Assembly: GCA_019188255.1 (NCBI GenBank)
Contig: JAETXT010000011.1
Coordinates: 1,426,001-1,490,000 of the forward strand
DNA from: Verticillium longisporum
Taxonomy: Eukaryota; Ascomycota; Sordariomycetes; Glomerellales; Plectosphaerellaceae
Length of the DNA: 64,000 nt
Direction: 5' to 3'
In this document: in pieces, positions 47,537-59,165 of the stretch
Numbering within the stretch: position 1 is the stretch's first letter
Layout: the number at the start of each line of letters is the position of its first letter
The notes under the pieces: model-generated
What the model saw: the letters and a program-made list of their open reading frames with translations, nothing else
Databases searched by the model: none
Told to the model about the DNA's origin: nothing
Program-made: the position numbers and the translations under genes

Positions 47537-48771
47537 CACCTTCCACCTTCCAGACGCTTCTCTGATTCGCTTGCCCTGCCGCCACGGCAACGAATGGTGC
47601 ATGGTGATTGGCTGAGATGTGCGGGCGCTGTGGGAACACGGACGAAAAAAGAGACGGTCTAGTAGTTGCCTCCTTCTGATCCCTTGCCTTGTCTGGCCTT
47701 GTGCTCTTCGATGCAGTTCTTTATTGTGGATTTCCCATGGCTGCAGCAGCATCAATTCACCCATGGCGGGGTCATGGCCTGGGAAGCTCTCGTGGATTCC
47801 AGGTAGCTCTGGCAGTCGTCCTTGAGTCACCGCGAAGCCTCCAGAATGTCACTCCCACCTTCCGATAAGACCTCTTATCGCAACGGCCGACCTCCACGAG
47901 GCTGAGGGGCAGTGCCTGGACCCCGGATTCCAGGGCGTTTGGTCCAAGCAACAATGGCCAGTCGGTGAGGCTCCCAGGTGGTCTAGGCGCTGGTCCAGGC
48001 ACTGGCCCAAGCACCGTGGGCCCCCGCGTTGAGCATCCGCCACATCGGTCCACCCTGAGCCAGAGGATATCGTTGCCCTACCTTAGGTAGGTAGGTACGT
48101 TGTCTCCCAATCACCGACGCAATCAGGCTGATGCGGCATCTGCCTGCCATGACTTGAATTAACAACATTGCTTTTTGATTCGGGCGTGACTCGCATGGTT
48201 CATGCCGTTGCGGCTTGGAAACGCCGTGACACATGCTGGGCTATGATTGTGGGGCGAGTGCAGTTTGTTGTGCATTTATATGGCCCCTGAGACTACTTCA
48301 AATCAAGGTCATGGCTTTGGTGGTAAGTTGCCATGTGCCTACATGCAGGCAGACCACAAACGAAAGAGAACGCGGAATGAGAGTCAAGTTGTTCGTCCCT
48401 CTGACCTGCAAGGCGGTTTATGTCTTACGGTTCTTTACCCCTGATCAAACACACAACCTTGATGTTGTTCGCCTACTTCTATGACGAATTCCTACATGGT
48501 TCTTGATAGGGTCTCTGGTGGAGCGGTAGAAGCCGCTGAATCAGGACAAATTATTTGACAAAACGTGAATAAACGTAAACCATGGCCTTGAGAATTAACA
48601 GCCTGACGCAAAGCCAAGCCTCGCAGAAACGGCAGGACCACCATTGTTGCGCCTCTCCTGCCATGTCAAGGTGATCCTCATTATACATTGTGTTGTACAC
48701 TCTATAAGCCGATTTAATGGCCATCTATCACGAACAACCGAGCCCCTTTACACGCCCCGGGCCCAACAGGG
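47537..48771. other. intergenic upstream of Hsp90
   Basis: No supported gene in the remaining spacer up to the flavin-reductase-like gene. A short TAGGTAGGTAGG-like tract is at 48083-48097. Confidence 0.5.
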
Positions 48772-49636
48772 CTACTCTCCCTTGAAGAGCCCCTCGCCAA
48801 CACAGCGGTACCTCCGATCAGCATACACGAGCCCAAACTCGTCCTCCCCGTCCTCCTCCCCCTTGATAATCTCGACAACCTCCCCAACGACGATGACGTG
48901 GTCCCTCACCCTCATGAGCCCCTGCGCAGGCGCATCGTCGAGCACCCGACACCGCAAAACATAGAGCACGCCTTCGCCCCTGAGGACGGGTGCCTCGCCT
49001 CTCATGTCAGCTGTGACGGCCGGCCCTTCCCGCCCGAGGCCGGAGAACACGTGCTGGCCCTCGGCGTTTCCTCGCGTGAACCAGTCTGCGACGGCCGCGC
49101 CGTCGGTCCCGCCGCGCAGGACGTGTATGTTGAAGCGCCGCGCGCCCTTGACGGCGGTCAGCGTTCGACTCGGTGTCGCGACGTTGAAGGTGACGAGGGG
49201 CGTGGGGTGCACTGTCAATGAGGTGAGGGAAGACATGGTCATGGCGCGCGGTGTGTTGTCGGCGGGATTCGTCGCTGTGCAGACGACGACAGAGTGCGGG
49301 AGGAGGCGCATGAGGCCGCGGAGCTGTTCGGAGAGCGCAAGGTCCGTCGTCGAGGAGGAGGCGGGGTGGTAGGAGGGCGGTTGCGGGGGCAGGGTATGCC
49401 ATGTCGAGGGTCGACGGGCGGAGGCACTGAAGGGGCGGGACGCTGCGAGGCTGTCAGAGTCGGAGGGCTGGGTCTCTCAGAGTGAACAACATACTGGGTA
49501 CGCAGGCATCACGGCGGTTTACTCGCTGGGGCACCGAGCACGGTGAGCATGTTGAGGCACGCGCAATGGCACGGCGCATCGAGACTGAGGAGGAGGAGGA
49601 CCTGGGCGCAAAGCCGAGGACACGAGGGAGGCTCAT
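48772..49636 (-). CDS. flavin reductase-like (FMN-binding split barrel) protein, probably mitochondrial
   Basis: Two exons (49636-49523, 49467-48772) with a 55-nt intron give 269 residues. The N-terminal ~65 residues are Arg/Ser-rich and lack acids (RRAIARAS, SARRPSTWH), resembling a mitochondrial presequence; a start at the internal Met encoded at 49579 is also possible. The rest matches flavin reductase-like domains: LMRLLPHSVVVCTATNP, RAMTMSSLTSLTVHPTPLVTFNV, RRFNIHVL, and late strands LRCRVLDDAPAQGLMRVRDHVIVVGEV. Such proteins bind FMN and pass electrons from NAD(P)H; the physiological partner is unknown in fungi. It is divergent from the mitochondrial ribosomal protein gene 470 bp away. 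The first exon is inferred from splice sites and reading frame only. Confidence 0.8.
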
Positions 49637-50107
49637 CGCATGTTACGGCTCGTCGATGCTGGAGCGAACATTGCTCGAGGCGGCAGCCGAGCGTTAATAG
49701 AAAATGGGCCTCGTCGAAGATCAATTCGTCGACTTCAGATTGCTATGCCCGGGAAGCATCGGGACAAGCTGACCTGATTGTACTCCACGGAACTTTTTGC
49801 ATCGACGCCGTCATGCAGCGCCGAACCGCGAGGTTATCGATAAGACAAGAAAGTGGATTCGTGCCGATTGAAGGTGCAGTGGTTGGCCGTGCGTGTGCAA
49901 GGTGGGGTCTCGGTCAGCCTCACCGAATTGACCTTGGGAGTCGGGAAATTTTGTGACCACCCGCAGCTTCAGCGCGCCATTGAGCTCCCATCAAACCTCC
50001 GGTCGCGACTCCCCCCCTTCGACTGCCATCAGTGAGCGTCTTGCACGTTCCGTCACCTACACAATCACCACATCGACCTCGCCTGTCGAGTGACCACCGC
50101 CTACACA
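49637..50107. promoter_or_regulatory. divergent promoter between two mitochondrial genes
   Basis: About 470 bp separate the start codons of the flavin-reductase-like gene (minus) and the ribosomal protein gene (plus). No gene is visible here. Confidence 0.4.
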
Positions 50108-50659
50108 ATGGCTTCTCTCCCCTCCGCCCTCGCCCGGCGCCCGCTCCTCCTTCACACGACGACAAAAACCACAACCGGCGGCTTCCTGCCCACGCAACCA
50201 TCACACCTCGCCGCCCGCCAGTCCCGCGCCGCGACCTACATCCACCGCCCCCGCCGCCCCTACACCTTCACCCAGCTCGTCCAGCTCTCGGACGGCTCGA
50301 CCTTCACAGCGCGCACCACGTCCCCGGCGCCGCTGCACCGCGCGGACAAGGACTCGCGAAACCACATCCTCTGGCAGCCGGCGGAGAAGACGCTGCACAA
50401 CGTCGAGCTCGACGAGGCCGGTAAGCTGGCGGCGTTCCGACAGCGGTTCGGCCGCGGCTTCGACCTGCTCGACGCCGCCTCGGAGGAGGCCGACGCGCAG
50501 GCCGCGGGGGACAAGGGCAAGGGCAAGGGCGATGGTGCCGTTGAGGAGGTCGACGAGGAGGAGGTGTGGGACATGGGTGATCTGATCAGCGGGTACTCGA
50601 CGCCCATGGAAGAGCCCAAGGCACCGGTATTCCACAAGAAGACGAAGGGGAAGAAATAA
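50108..50659 (+). CDS. mitochondrial large-subunit ribosomal protein bL31m
   Basis: A single exon of 183 residues from ATG 50108 (the frame stays open upstream but without an ATG). The N-terminus is basic and hydroxylated with no acids (MASLPSALARRPLLLHTTTKTT), a typical mitochondrial presequence. The core RPYTFTQLVQLSDGSTFTAR, DSRNHILWQP and ELDEAGKLAAFRQRFG matches what I remember of the fungal bL31m (yeast Mrpl36) family. A Glu/Lys-rich C-terminal extension follows. It would sit in the 54S subunit of the mitoribosome. The family call is from motif memory. Confidence 0.75.
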   Translation: MASLPSALARRPLLLHTTTKTTTGGFLPTQPSHLAARQSRAATYIHRPRRPYTFTQLVQLSDGSTFTARTTSPAPLHRADKDSRNHILWQPAEKTLHNVELDEAGKLAAFRQRFGRGFDLLDAASEEADAQAAGDKGKGKGDGAVEEVDEEEVWDMGDLISGYSTPMEEPKAPVFHKKTKGKK

Positions 50660-51100
50660 GGGGTCGGATTCGGGATGACCGTCCGGACAAGGGGGAGAAG
50701 GGGTTGCGAGCTTGAGCTCCTATGTATAGCACGCCGAACAAGGTCACGCGGATGGGTCCTTTTCCCGAAAGATGGGACGGCGGGACACGTAGGAGGGAGA
50801 CGCTCATTGTGCGATTAGAAGGTCCAGGCCGGACTCTACTGTCATATATGTACAACACCAACACCATTGAAAACGACCTAACTGTTTGTCCACTTCCTCC
50901 CGACGCCCCCTCTTGTCAGTGCATCATGCCAGAGAACCCCCATCTCACGAACTCAAGTGGAGATGAGGCTTGTCGAACCGCAGCCAGCTAACGATACGCC
51001 GGTTGCGCGACACCGGCAAAGCTGCCCAGCGACTCGAATCGCACGGCGGACCCCAGAAGGACATGACCGAGGTGCGCCGCGGCGCCATCTTGGTCGGCAC
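50660..51100. other. 3' flanks of convergent genes
   Basis: The convergent spacer between bL31m and Vps5 probably holds their two 3' untranslated regions. No gene is visible. Confidence 0.5.
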
Positions 51101-52961
51101 CTAATCCGAGTCATCGTTGATTGTCGCCCGAGCCCGATCAATTGCCGTGTCACCGGCCGGCTTGTTGCCTTCTATCACAGGTGGGCGGTAGAAGACCGTC
51201 TCGTCGTCATCGGCGTCAAGCTGCATGAGGAACGTCTCCCACTTTTCGATCAACTGCATTTCATTAGCCACATGCCGTATTTCAGTAATGCTCAGTCAGA
51301 TCAATGGCTTACCTCCTTCTGCGCCTCGACGGCGCTCTCCAGGAACGTCTCCACACCGCTCTTGAAGTCCTCAACCTTCTCCTTCTCAAAGCGGTCCAGT
51401 TCCGCCCGCATCAGTCGGCCCATGTCCTCGAACAGCATGCGCGCATGGTGGCATTTGCGCTCGGCGTCCGCGACCTCGGCGCCCATCTGGTTGAGACGGT
51501 CCTGCTGGCTCTTGCCCTGCCTCAGGAGCTTGTCCTGTGTGGTCTTCTTCTTCTGCATCTCCGACTCGGCAGTGTGCCATGAGTAAAAGGCCTTTTGCCG
51601 CTGCGCAAAGGCCTGTTTGACAGACCCGATGAGTCGGATGTACTCCTCGAGAATGATGCCAAACGTGAGCACGTCCTGCTGGGCCTGACGATCGTACACA
51701 TCGCGAATGGTAAGCTGTAGCTCCGAGAGGGCGTCGAGAGGGCCAGAAAGCGAGGGCGAGAGCTCGACGGTGGAGAGGGCGTGCAGTGAGGCGGAGAAAT
51801 CGCCGGCCGCCTCGGCCATCATCTTCCTCTGGCCGACCATGGTCTCCATGGCTTTAAGTAGGGCTCGGAGCTGGTTCTCCAGCGCATCGAGGTAAACCTT
51901 GCGATCGTGGAACCACTGTATCAGTTAGCCTGGCAAGACTGGCGATTCGGCGTTGTCACTCACGTCATCCTGCTCGACAAACTTGCTGCCGCCGCCGACG
52001 CTGATGCCCAGGCTGCCCAAGACACCCTTGCTTTCTGTCGGGATGGGCTCCCTCCGCTCCTTGTGCTTAATGTCAACGTTGAAGGACTCGCTCTCGAGGA
52101 ACAGCTTCAGGTCGCCGTCGAGCTGCAGCGTAGGGTGCGCCGCGATCTTGTTGAGCATCTTCTCCAACGCAGCGCGCCGGCTCTCGACGAAGTTGGTCTC
52201 GAAGCGACCGACGGCCTGCTTCTCCGGGGGCGGCGGCACGACGATGCCGGGGTTGTTCCCGTGCAGTGTGTTATACAGCCACAGGAAATCGCGGTACCGT
52301 CGCTTCACCTCAAACTCGGGCTCCTTGTACGCCTTGGATGTTGTCTGCGTCGTCAGCGACGAAACCAGCATGTCGCCTCGTGGGGTGGGCAGCTTACCTG
52401 AGTCCGCACGGCATACTGCACGTGTGAACTTGTAAAGTCTCCGACCTTGTGGGGATCGCCGACGGAAATGTGGAAGGTCGGCCTGCTCGCCTGTTCGACG
52501 CTCACGCTGGGGTTGGTGGTCGTCCGAACGGCGCTCGGGTGGGCAGCCTGAACAGGAGGCGGCGCGCGAGGGCCACTTGAGCGGTTGTATTCGTCATCCG
52601 CATCGTCGACACGATGGGGGTCGGCGGGACCAGCGCGGCGAGTCTGAGAGGGCGGCATGGTGGTGCGAATCACCATCTCCTCCTTCTGGGGCGGGACGGG
52701 GGGCGCATCCTGGCCGAGATCGGGAGTACCGGGAGTAGCAGGGCCGCCAAGGGGGCCCAATGGACCGAGAGGGTCGTCGTCGACGGCTTCGAGGCGGGTT
52801 GGCTGGGCTACCATGCGGCGAGGAGCAGCGCGCGAGGGGCGAGCCGAAGAGGTGCTCGGAGCGGAGGACTTGGGTGCATCATCCTGCGATTGGGAGGTTT
52901 CGGGTTGCGAGGTTTGCGAAGGCGCCGATTCGCCCCAAGGGGATTCTTCGAGAGGATCCAT
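51101..52961 (-). CDS. vps5: Vps5-type sorting nexin (retromer subunit)
   Basis: Four exons (52961-52398, 52344-51964, 51915-51313, 51253-51101), introns 53, 48 and 59 nt, all phase 0, giving 566 residues. The N-terminal ~160 residues are acidic and proline-rich. The PX domain runs from FHISVGDP through YAVRTQTTSKAY and RRYRDFLWLYNTLHGNNPG to LNKIAAHPTLQLDGDLKLFLE, with the Arg-Arg-Tyr phosphoinositide-binding motif. A long coiled BAR domain follows (WFHDRKVYLDALENQLRALL to LIEKWETFLMQLD). Together PX and BAR make a SNX-BAR protein. The match is to Vps5/SNX1, which with Vps17 tubulates endosomal membrane and recycles sorting receptors to the Golgi. No breaks. Confidence 0.93.
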
Positions 52962-53731
52962 GGTGGCCCGGAACGTGACGGGTGAGGAGGGTTGTGGGAT
53001 GTGCAGGTAGGTTGGATGTCAGCACAAGAGGTGGATCGGAATGAAGGTCGCAGCGTGGGGAGGATGTCGTTGCGATGTACCTCATCCACCCTCATTGCCA
53101 TGGTGCCTGGAGCATTACGCACGAAGGGGGGCAAGTGCCTGGGGGAAGCTGGCGCCACAGCCAGCCACACAAGACCTTCACACAGCCACATGTAACCAAC
53201 TCATCGCCATCACCGTTGCTCCAACATTGCAGGCATCACACTCCATTCGTACACTTCAGGAGATGATTACACCTGAATGGGATTGACAATATTTTTTATA
53301 AATTAATTATTTTTCTGAAAACCAGTCACTCAATCAAACAATGTGGTAATACATCACCATATCGTTATGCCTCCACCGCCATGACCAGCTCTCCTCTATT
53401 GAGGTACTCACTTGAACGAGTTAATATTGTCGTTTGGTTCTTGCAGGATAGCGGGAGTGAATACTTGATTGTCCCTCCAGATCTCGAACACTGGCATCGG
53501 CTAGCTTTCTGCAGCTATCCGTCCTCAAGGCAAGACATAGTCGGTCTTCCCGTCGACATGTCACGATGTCCTGATGGCCGTGATACTGATCCTGTCTGTG
53601 CTACTGAGATGTCTGCAACATCTCTCAAAGGCCGACCATCATATTCCATGCGATATTCCCTCTGTTCCCTGGCTCGCCTCGTCCTCGAAATCCACCTCCA
53701 TGCCAGGCTACAGCTGTCCACCCCAGCGACA
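52962..53731. other. intergenic
   Basis: No supported gene. An AT-rich tract (TTTTTTATAAATTAATTATTT) lies at 53291-53312. Confidence 0.5.
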
Positions 53732-54828
53732 ATGACACCCACCCAGCTGACCGACAGCCGCAGTCCCGAAGTCAACGGCGACATGACCACGATCTGGATC
53801 CCCCTGACGACCGCGTACCCCTGCCACACCTCCTGCTCCTCCCTCTTCTGGCGCCTCGACAAGGAAGACTCCCCATCGTCGCATGGGACCCGGGCTACGA
53901 GCTCTGGGTCGACCCCTCGGCCTCCTGCCAGCCCGCGGCCGTCTCCTCCTGGTGGCACGCCGAAGACCGCGACGAAGACATCGTCCAGACGCGCTGGAGC
54001 CTCGGGCCTCTCGTCTGTCCCGAGGCCTACACGACCGCCACAACGAGCGACGCTGGCGCGGGCTCCACGCTCGTGGGGTGCTGTCCGAGGTATGTTGTCC
54101 CCTTCCAGCTTCTTGTCCGTTCTGTCGTGGCCATCATGTACCTGTTTCTCCTCTTCTATCTGTCTCAAGCTGACCGCTTCAGCGGCTACACGTTCATCAC
54201 CTTCGTGGGCCCGAATCGCCTGGGCCAGTGCATATCAGACGTCCGCCCAAACCAGGTCCTCACCTGGGCCGAGCCCGTCTCCGCCATGAGCGGCGCCTGG
54301 GAGTACACCAGTTTCGCGCCCCAGCTGTCGACCGTCGACGGCATGCACATCAACGGGTGGGTCTTCAACGCCGTCGACACCGCCGCCGCGACGGGTACCC
54401 CGACCGGCGGAGACGGCCAGAATGCAGACCAGGAGGCGGGCAGTAGCAGCAGCCGCAGCGGCTGGACGTCGACGACCAAGATGGCCGTGGCGGTCGGTGT
54501 GCCTCTCGGGGTCCTCGCCCTGGCGGGACTAGCTCTGGCCCTGTTCTTCTATCGTAGGAGGGGAAAGGCTGCGACGACCGAGACGGAAACGACGGATGAT
54601 CAGGTCGCGAGCCTTCCTGCGCCGTCCGTGTCGCCGCTCGAGACGCAGGGCCGCGTCGAGAGTAGCAGCCCGAACGAGGTCGCGAGTGTGGAGAAGCCGA
54701 TTGAAGTTCTCAGCGAGGAGAGGCGGACAGAGGTAGCTAGCGAGGAGAGGCCAATAGAGATGGTCACGGATGACATGTCGGAGATGCCGGCGCCTCATGT
54801 CGTTGCGGAGCTTCCAGCGAGGATGTAG
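53732..54828 (+). CDS. single-pass membrane protein with extracellular Cys-rich region, one frame break
   Basis: Two exons (53732-54089, 54183-54828) with a 93-nt intron. After RLDKEDSP the frame is lost at a C4 run (53871-53874). Restoring one base gives IVAWDPGYELWVDPSASCQP and a model of exactly 335 codons. The N-terminal half has a Thr- and Cys-containing pattern (TTAYPCHTSC, SLGPLVCPEAYTTATTS, VGCCPSGYTF, GQCISDV) seen in many fungal surface proteins of unknown function. A serine-rich stretch leads into one membrane helix (MAVAVGVPLGVLALAGLALALFFY) and RRRGK, then an acidic cytoplasmic tail with repeats of the form 'EVxSEERxxE'. No clear signal peptide is seen. It resembles sensor-like or wall-associated proteins; no function is assigned. 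Confidence 0.75.
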
Positions 54829-55115
54829 CTTCTTTTTGGTCATCTCATGCTATTCACGGAGACTTGAAAAGATCGCTGACGTAAGGCACGTAAGTTTGCT
54901 TGACTGCTTAGTTGCTTCACTTCCTTCAATCTGCATCCCGGACTGTCTTTGACCACGCAATCATTGGAACTCTGGCAGCCAGTCTGTAGTGAAAGTGCCA
55001 ATATGACCACAATAGCATTCCTATCAACGACTACCCCAACCATGGGCCATCCAAGGCCATACCCCTAACGCCATGCGAGCAGTCCAGTTTTGTCGCCCCG
55101 TGTCCGCCGCTACCA

Positions 55116-57644
55116 TCACCGCTCAGGATCAAAACACCCGCCAGCTACGACGAGGTTCATCCTCGTGAACTGCACCGCCATGACGGGCGTCTTCTTCGTC
55201 GGGAAGGCACTAATCTGGTCGGGCGTGATCATTACCTCCTTGCCCTTCTTCTTGCCTCCGCCGGTGCCGCCGGTGCCGGTCCCTGATGACCCTTGACCAC
55301 CAGTAGTACCGCGCTCCACGGCCCCGCCCGTCGCAGGTGCACCCTCGCCGCCCTCCCGAGTAGGCGCAGTGCCCTGCTGTGGGACAGCCTTGTGGCCATC
55401 GGCGGGAAGCTCCACGTCCCAGAGACGAACAGTGCCGTCCTGGCCGCCGGAAACGAGAACGTTGGACTCGACGCTGAAATCCATCGACCAGATGCCGCCT
55501 TTCGCGTGACCCCTCGACCTCTTGATCCGCGTGCCCTTTTCAATGTCCCAGAACATGATGTTGCCACCTGTATCACCACTGGCGAGGATCTTGCCATTGG
55601 GGGCGCACGTCAGTGAAGAGATGTATTCGTTGTGGCCGGTGAAGACACGGACACAGCCGCCCGTGACGACAGACCACATGCGAATCGACTTGTCAGTCTC
55701 GTCGGATGCTGTGAAGAGGTAAGTGCCGTTGGGGTGCCAAGTCAGAGCAGAGATGCTGGTGTTGTGGCCGACGAGAAGGCGCATAGCCGAGGCGTGGTCC
55801 TGCATCCAGAGACGAGCCGTCTTGTCCCAGCCGCCGCTGACAAAGTAGTGGCCGTGCGGGCTCCACGAAACCCTCATGACGGGACCGTCATGGCCCTTGT
55901 AGATGCACAGACACTGCCACAAGTCTAGAGACCACAAGCGAACATGGCCATCCGCAGAGGCTGAAAGCAGAAGCTTGGCTCCCGTGTCAATGGCACCATT
56001 GCCCTTGCCTTCGTGGGCGAAAGGAGTGTGATTTCCACTTGCGATGGCATCGGAAAAGGCAACGTCATAGACGGGACCGGAGTGGCCGATGAGTTTGCGA
56101 TTGTTGGCCTTGAAGTCGAGATCGTGGGCAGCCTTGGACTTGAGAGCCTTTCCGTCCAGAGTCCACACGCGGATGTAAGAGTCCGTAGTACCCGCGGCGA
56201 CCAACTCATGGTCTTTGGAAAAGTCTAAGCATGAGACGCTAGTTTTCTTGTTAGCATGATTCAGTTTGCCGAATGACTACTTCTTCTTACCTGCCGAGAG
56301 AGTTGTGGAAGGTGAACATGCACGCGCTGATGGGAACGCCGACGCCGCCTGTGCGGCCCTCAATCTTGAAGCGATCGCGGTTCTCCCGAACCTTCTGCAT
56401 CTCCATAACGACGTCTCTCGCGCGAGAGGGCGGCAGGGGAAGGTCAGACCTTGACGGAGCATCGGCGCTCTCTTCACGTTTAATCTTCTGCTCGAACTCA
56501 TCCGCAAGCGATGCCTTGCCTTCGGTAGGAGGGTTGCGCTGATCCGCCTCGGCGAGTTCGGCCCGCACGTCGTCGCGCAAGTCTTCGTCCATCGGCATGG
56601 GTCCCAGACGCAACGCCACAGACGTGTCGAGCATGTCCCTGTTCGTCAGGCCAAGAGAGATGCCGGGTATGCCTTCATTGTCGTCAATCTCATCCAGGGT
56701 CATGTTCTGCGTCCGGCGATAGATGGCCTCGAAGCTAAAGGGCTCGATAGGGCCACGTGCAGTCGAGTCAATCTGGCAAAAGGTCTGCAAAATGTAGATG
56801 ATGACAGCACCGCCGTTCTCCTTCTCTCGCTCGAGGAAGTGAAACAGGTTGCCGGTGACATGCTGATTGAGAGGGATGCGAAACTTGTTCTCAGTGTAAA
56901 GCTTGCAAGTCGCATTCTCCTTGAGGTGGTGTGGAATTGAGATGGTGTCAAACGTCTTGAGATCATCGGCATGTCCAGCCTCGAAAAAGGGCTTCAGGCC
57001 AGTGAGGAGGTTCTTGGCATCATCAAGGTAGCCCTGATTGATGAGTTCCATCCATGAGTAGACAAAGACGGGCCAGAGAAGCTTGCCGAGCTCGAACTGA
57101 AACATGTCAGCCATAGCCACCTGAGGGAGGGAGGAAAGTGCGGAGTGCATACCTTGTAAATGTCCAGGCCATTGTCGACCCAGTCCCTCAGCATATTGAA
57201 GGCCTTCCTATACTTCTGAGGACCCAGGTCGTCAACCTTGGCCTGAATGGGCCGACCATCGGGACCCAGGTGACTTGATTCCTGCCGGAAGATGTTCTCA
57301 GTCCTCGTGAAGCCGCGCTTCAAGAGGTAGTCGGTGACCTCAAAGGCTAAGTCAGCAGAGAGCAGGTATGGGCCGCGCATGGTGTTCGGTATCAAAAGTT
57401 ATGTGTGGCTTGTCGTGCAGATGGAAGAGCAGCTCAAAGGAAAACTCACGATTTGGTTGAGGTTTTGGTTCGACATGGGCGGCTGTGCTGCGGCAGGAGC
57501 GGCCGCCGCTGGTGCTGCTGTTGCTGCGACGGCTGTGCCTGGTGTTCCAGGTTGCTGCGGCGGCGTGAAGTTGCTCTGTTGCGGTCCAGCGCTGGGGGGC
57601 CCGTTGCCTCCTGGCGGACCGCCGGGGGCTCCAGCGCCCGACAT
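55116..57644 (-). CDS. taf5: TFIID/SAGA subunit TAF5
   Basis: Four exons (57644-57450, 57338-57153, 57096-56291, 56238-55116), introns 111, 56 and 52 nt, exactly 770 codons. A Gly/Pro/Ala/Gln-rich start precedes a LisH-like segment ([23 protein letters not shown]). The TAF5 N-terminal domain follows ([38 protein letters not shown]), then an acidic and basic linker. The C-terminal WD40 propeller has at least six repeats ([81 protein letters not shown]). TAF5 scaffolds TFIID and the SAGA co-activator for RNA polymerase II. Intron 1 uses acceptor TTTGAG|GTC, because the nearer TTAG would give the wrong phase. Confidence 0.95.
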
Positions 57645-58199
57645 GATGAATGATGATGGCGGTTTTCTTTGTGAGTGGCTGCCTGTGTTGATGTAGCTCA
57701 GTCGATCGCAGCTCTCCGAGGAGGCAGAGTGGCTGGGTCGGAGGCTCAGTCAGAGCAGAAGGAGGCGTGTCAGCGTCCGTGAACCCTTGTTGCACAAAGT
57801 ATAAAGCTCAATCTGAAGGTGTAAAAGAGAGTCCAAAGCTGATTGGTTCGTGAGACGGAAGGAGTCTCGTCGTGATGAAGCTCTACAATGTCGTCGTTGA
57901 ATGAGTGAGGCGCTTGGATGGTGGATGAGAGCCCAGTGGATAAACGCCAAACGCGAATGCAAGGATCGTCGCGTTCCAATTTCCCCACACCACCCCGCTG
58001 TGTGCATACCGAGAGCCCACCCAAGGTCAATGCGCCTACTGCGACCTCTGCCTCGCCAACTGAATTCGACGCATCTATCCGTTCTTCCACCTCTCACTGA
58101 GCAGCATCGTGAATCTCACCACTGGCATTCGTCTTCATCACCAAAACCAGGCCGGCACGCACAGATAGTTCCCCTACACCAAGGGCCAGATCAGCCATC
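57645..58199. promoter_or_regulatory. divergent promoter of TAF5 and MED11
   Basis: About 555 bp lie between the start codons of two general Pol II transcription-machinery genes on opposite strands. No gene is visible in it. Confidence 0.45.
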
Positions 58200-58813
58200 A
58201 TGGCCGACGACAGCGCCATGCAAGACGCCACCCCACCAGCGTCCCAAGCCCCGCCCACCGACGCCGACAACTCAAACACCTTTTCCCTAGAAGAGCGCAT
58301 CTCGCAGCTCTGCGAAATCGACAAGGTCCGCCACCCCTTTCCCCTTCTCACCTGGGCAGAAGAATACATCCTCGAATCCAAGCTGACGCCAGACAGAACA
58401 TCGTGGCCCTCATGTCCCACACAGCAACAGCCCTGACCTCCCTCTCCCCGCAACCCCACATTCCCCAGGCCCAGCAGACCGAGACGTTCAAGTCAGCCAT
58501 GGACGGCCTCCTGTCGACGCTGCACACGGTCGACGTCCGCATGAAGCGCCAGATCCTCGCCCTCGAGGAGGCGGGCATCATCCGCCTGCGCCAGGACGCC
58601 AAGGTCATGAACGAGGACGCCAAGATTGTGGCCAAGCCGTCGCTCGAGCCGAACGGCGTCGGCGGCATCGGCGCGCTCGACGTCGGCTGGCTCAACAGCC
58701 GGAACAGCAAGGTCGAGAGGGACATGGAAGCCGAGCTCTGGGCGCGGATGCGGGCCTTGCTGGAGAGGCAAGGGGGGGAGGCTGTCCGGGGAGAAGACGA
58801 GATGGAGTCTTAG
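58200..58813 (+). CDS. med11: Mediator complex subunit 11
   Basis: Two exons (58200-58325, 58397-58813) with a 71-nt intron give 180 residues. A disordered N-terminus leads into a helical core: SLEERISQLCEIDK joined to NIVALMSHTATALTSL, then TFKSAMDGLLSTLHTVDVRMKRQILALEEAGII and a long C-terminal helix (SKVERDMEAELWARMRALLER). This matches the small Med11 fold of the Mediator head module, which pairs with Med22 and contacts TFIIH. It is divergent from TAF5. The donor GTCCGC is non-consensus, but the reading frame and domain require this junction. Confidence 0.85.
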
Positions 58814-59165
58814 CTGGGTAGCTGGGTCGCTGGGTGGGATATTGGCCAGCGGGATGCTGTGCTTTAGTGTGCTTTACTCGTGGCGTTTTGGGATTTGAGC
58901 AGCACTTTAGCCGCCTGGTGCACGGGGCATGAGAGAAAGATGGTATGAACGCTAGAGTTGGAATCGCAATTGAGTTGGCGAGAAAAGCACATCAGCACGC
59001 CAGGTCACAGGCATACACAAATGACGATGTCAAAGGTCATTACAACATGCAGGATTCTGTGGATACGAATAATCATAACGCCTACTTGTGCAAGGATGCA
59101 AACTACTAGGAACACGAACGCCAACCTCATCATCGCATCATTATTACCCTCCCCCCACGGAACAC
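58814..59165. other. convergent 3' spacer between MED11 and PFF1
   Basis: No gene is seen. It probably holds the 3' untranslated regions of both genes. Confidence 0.5.
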
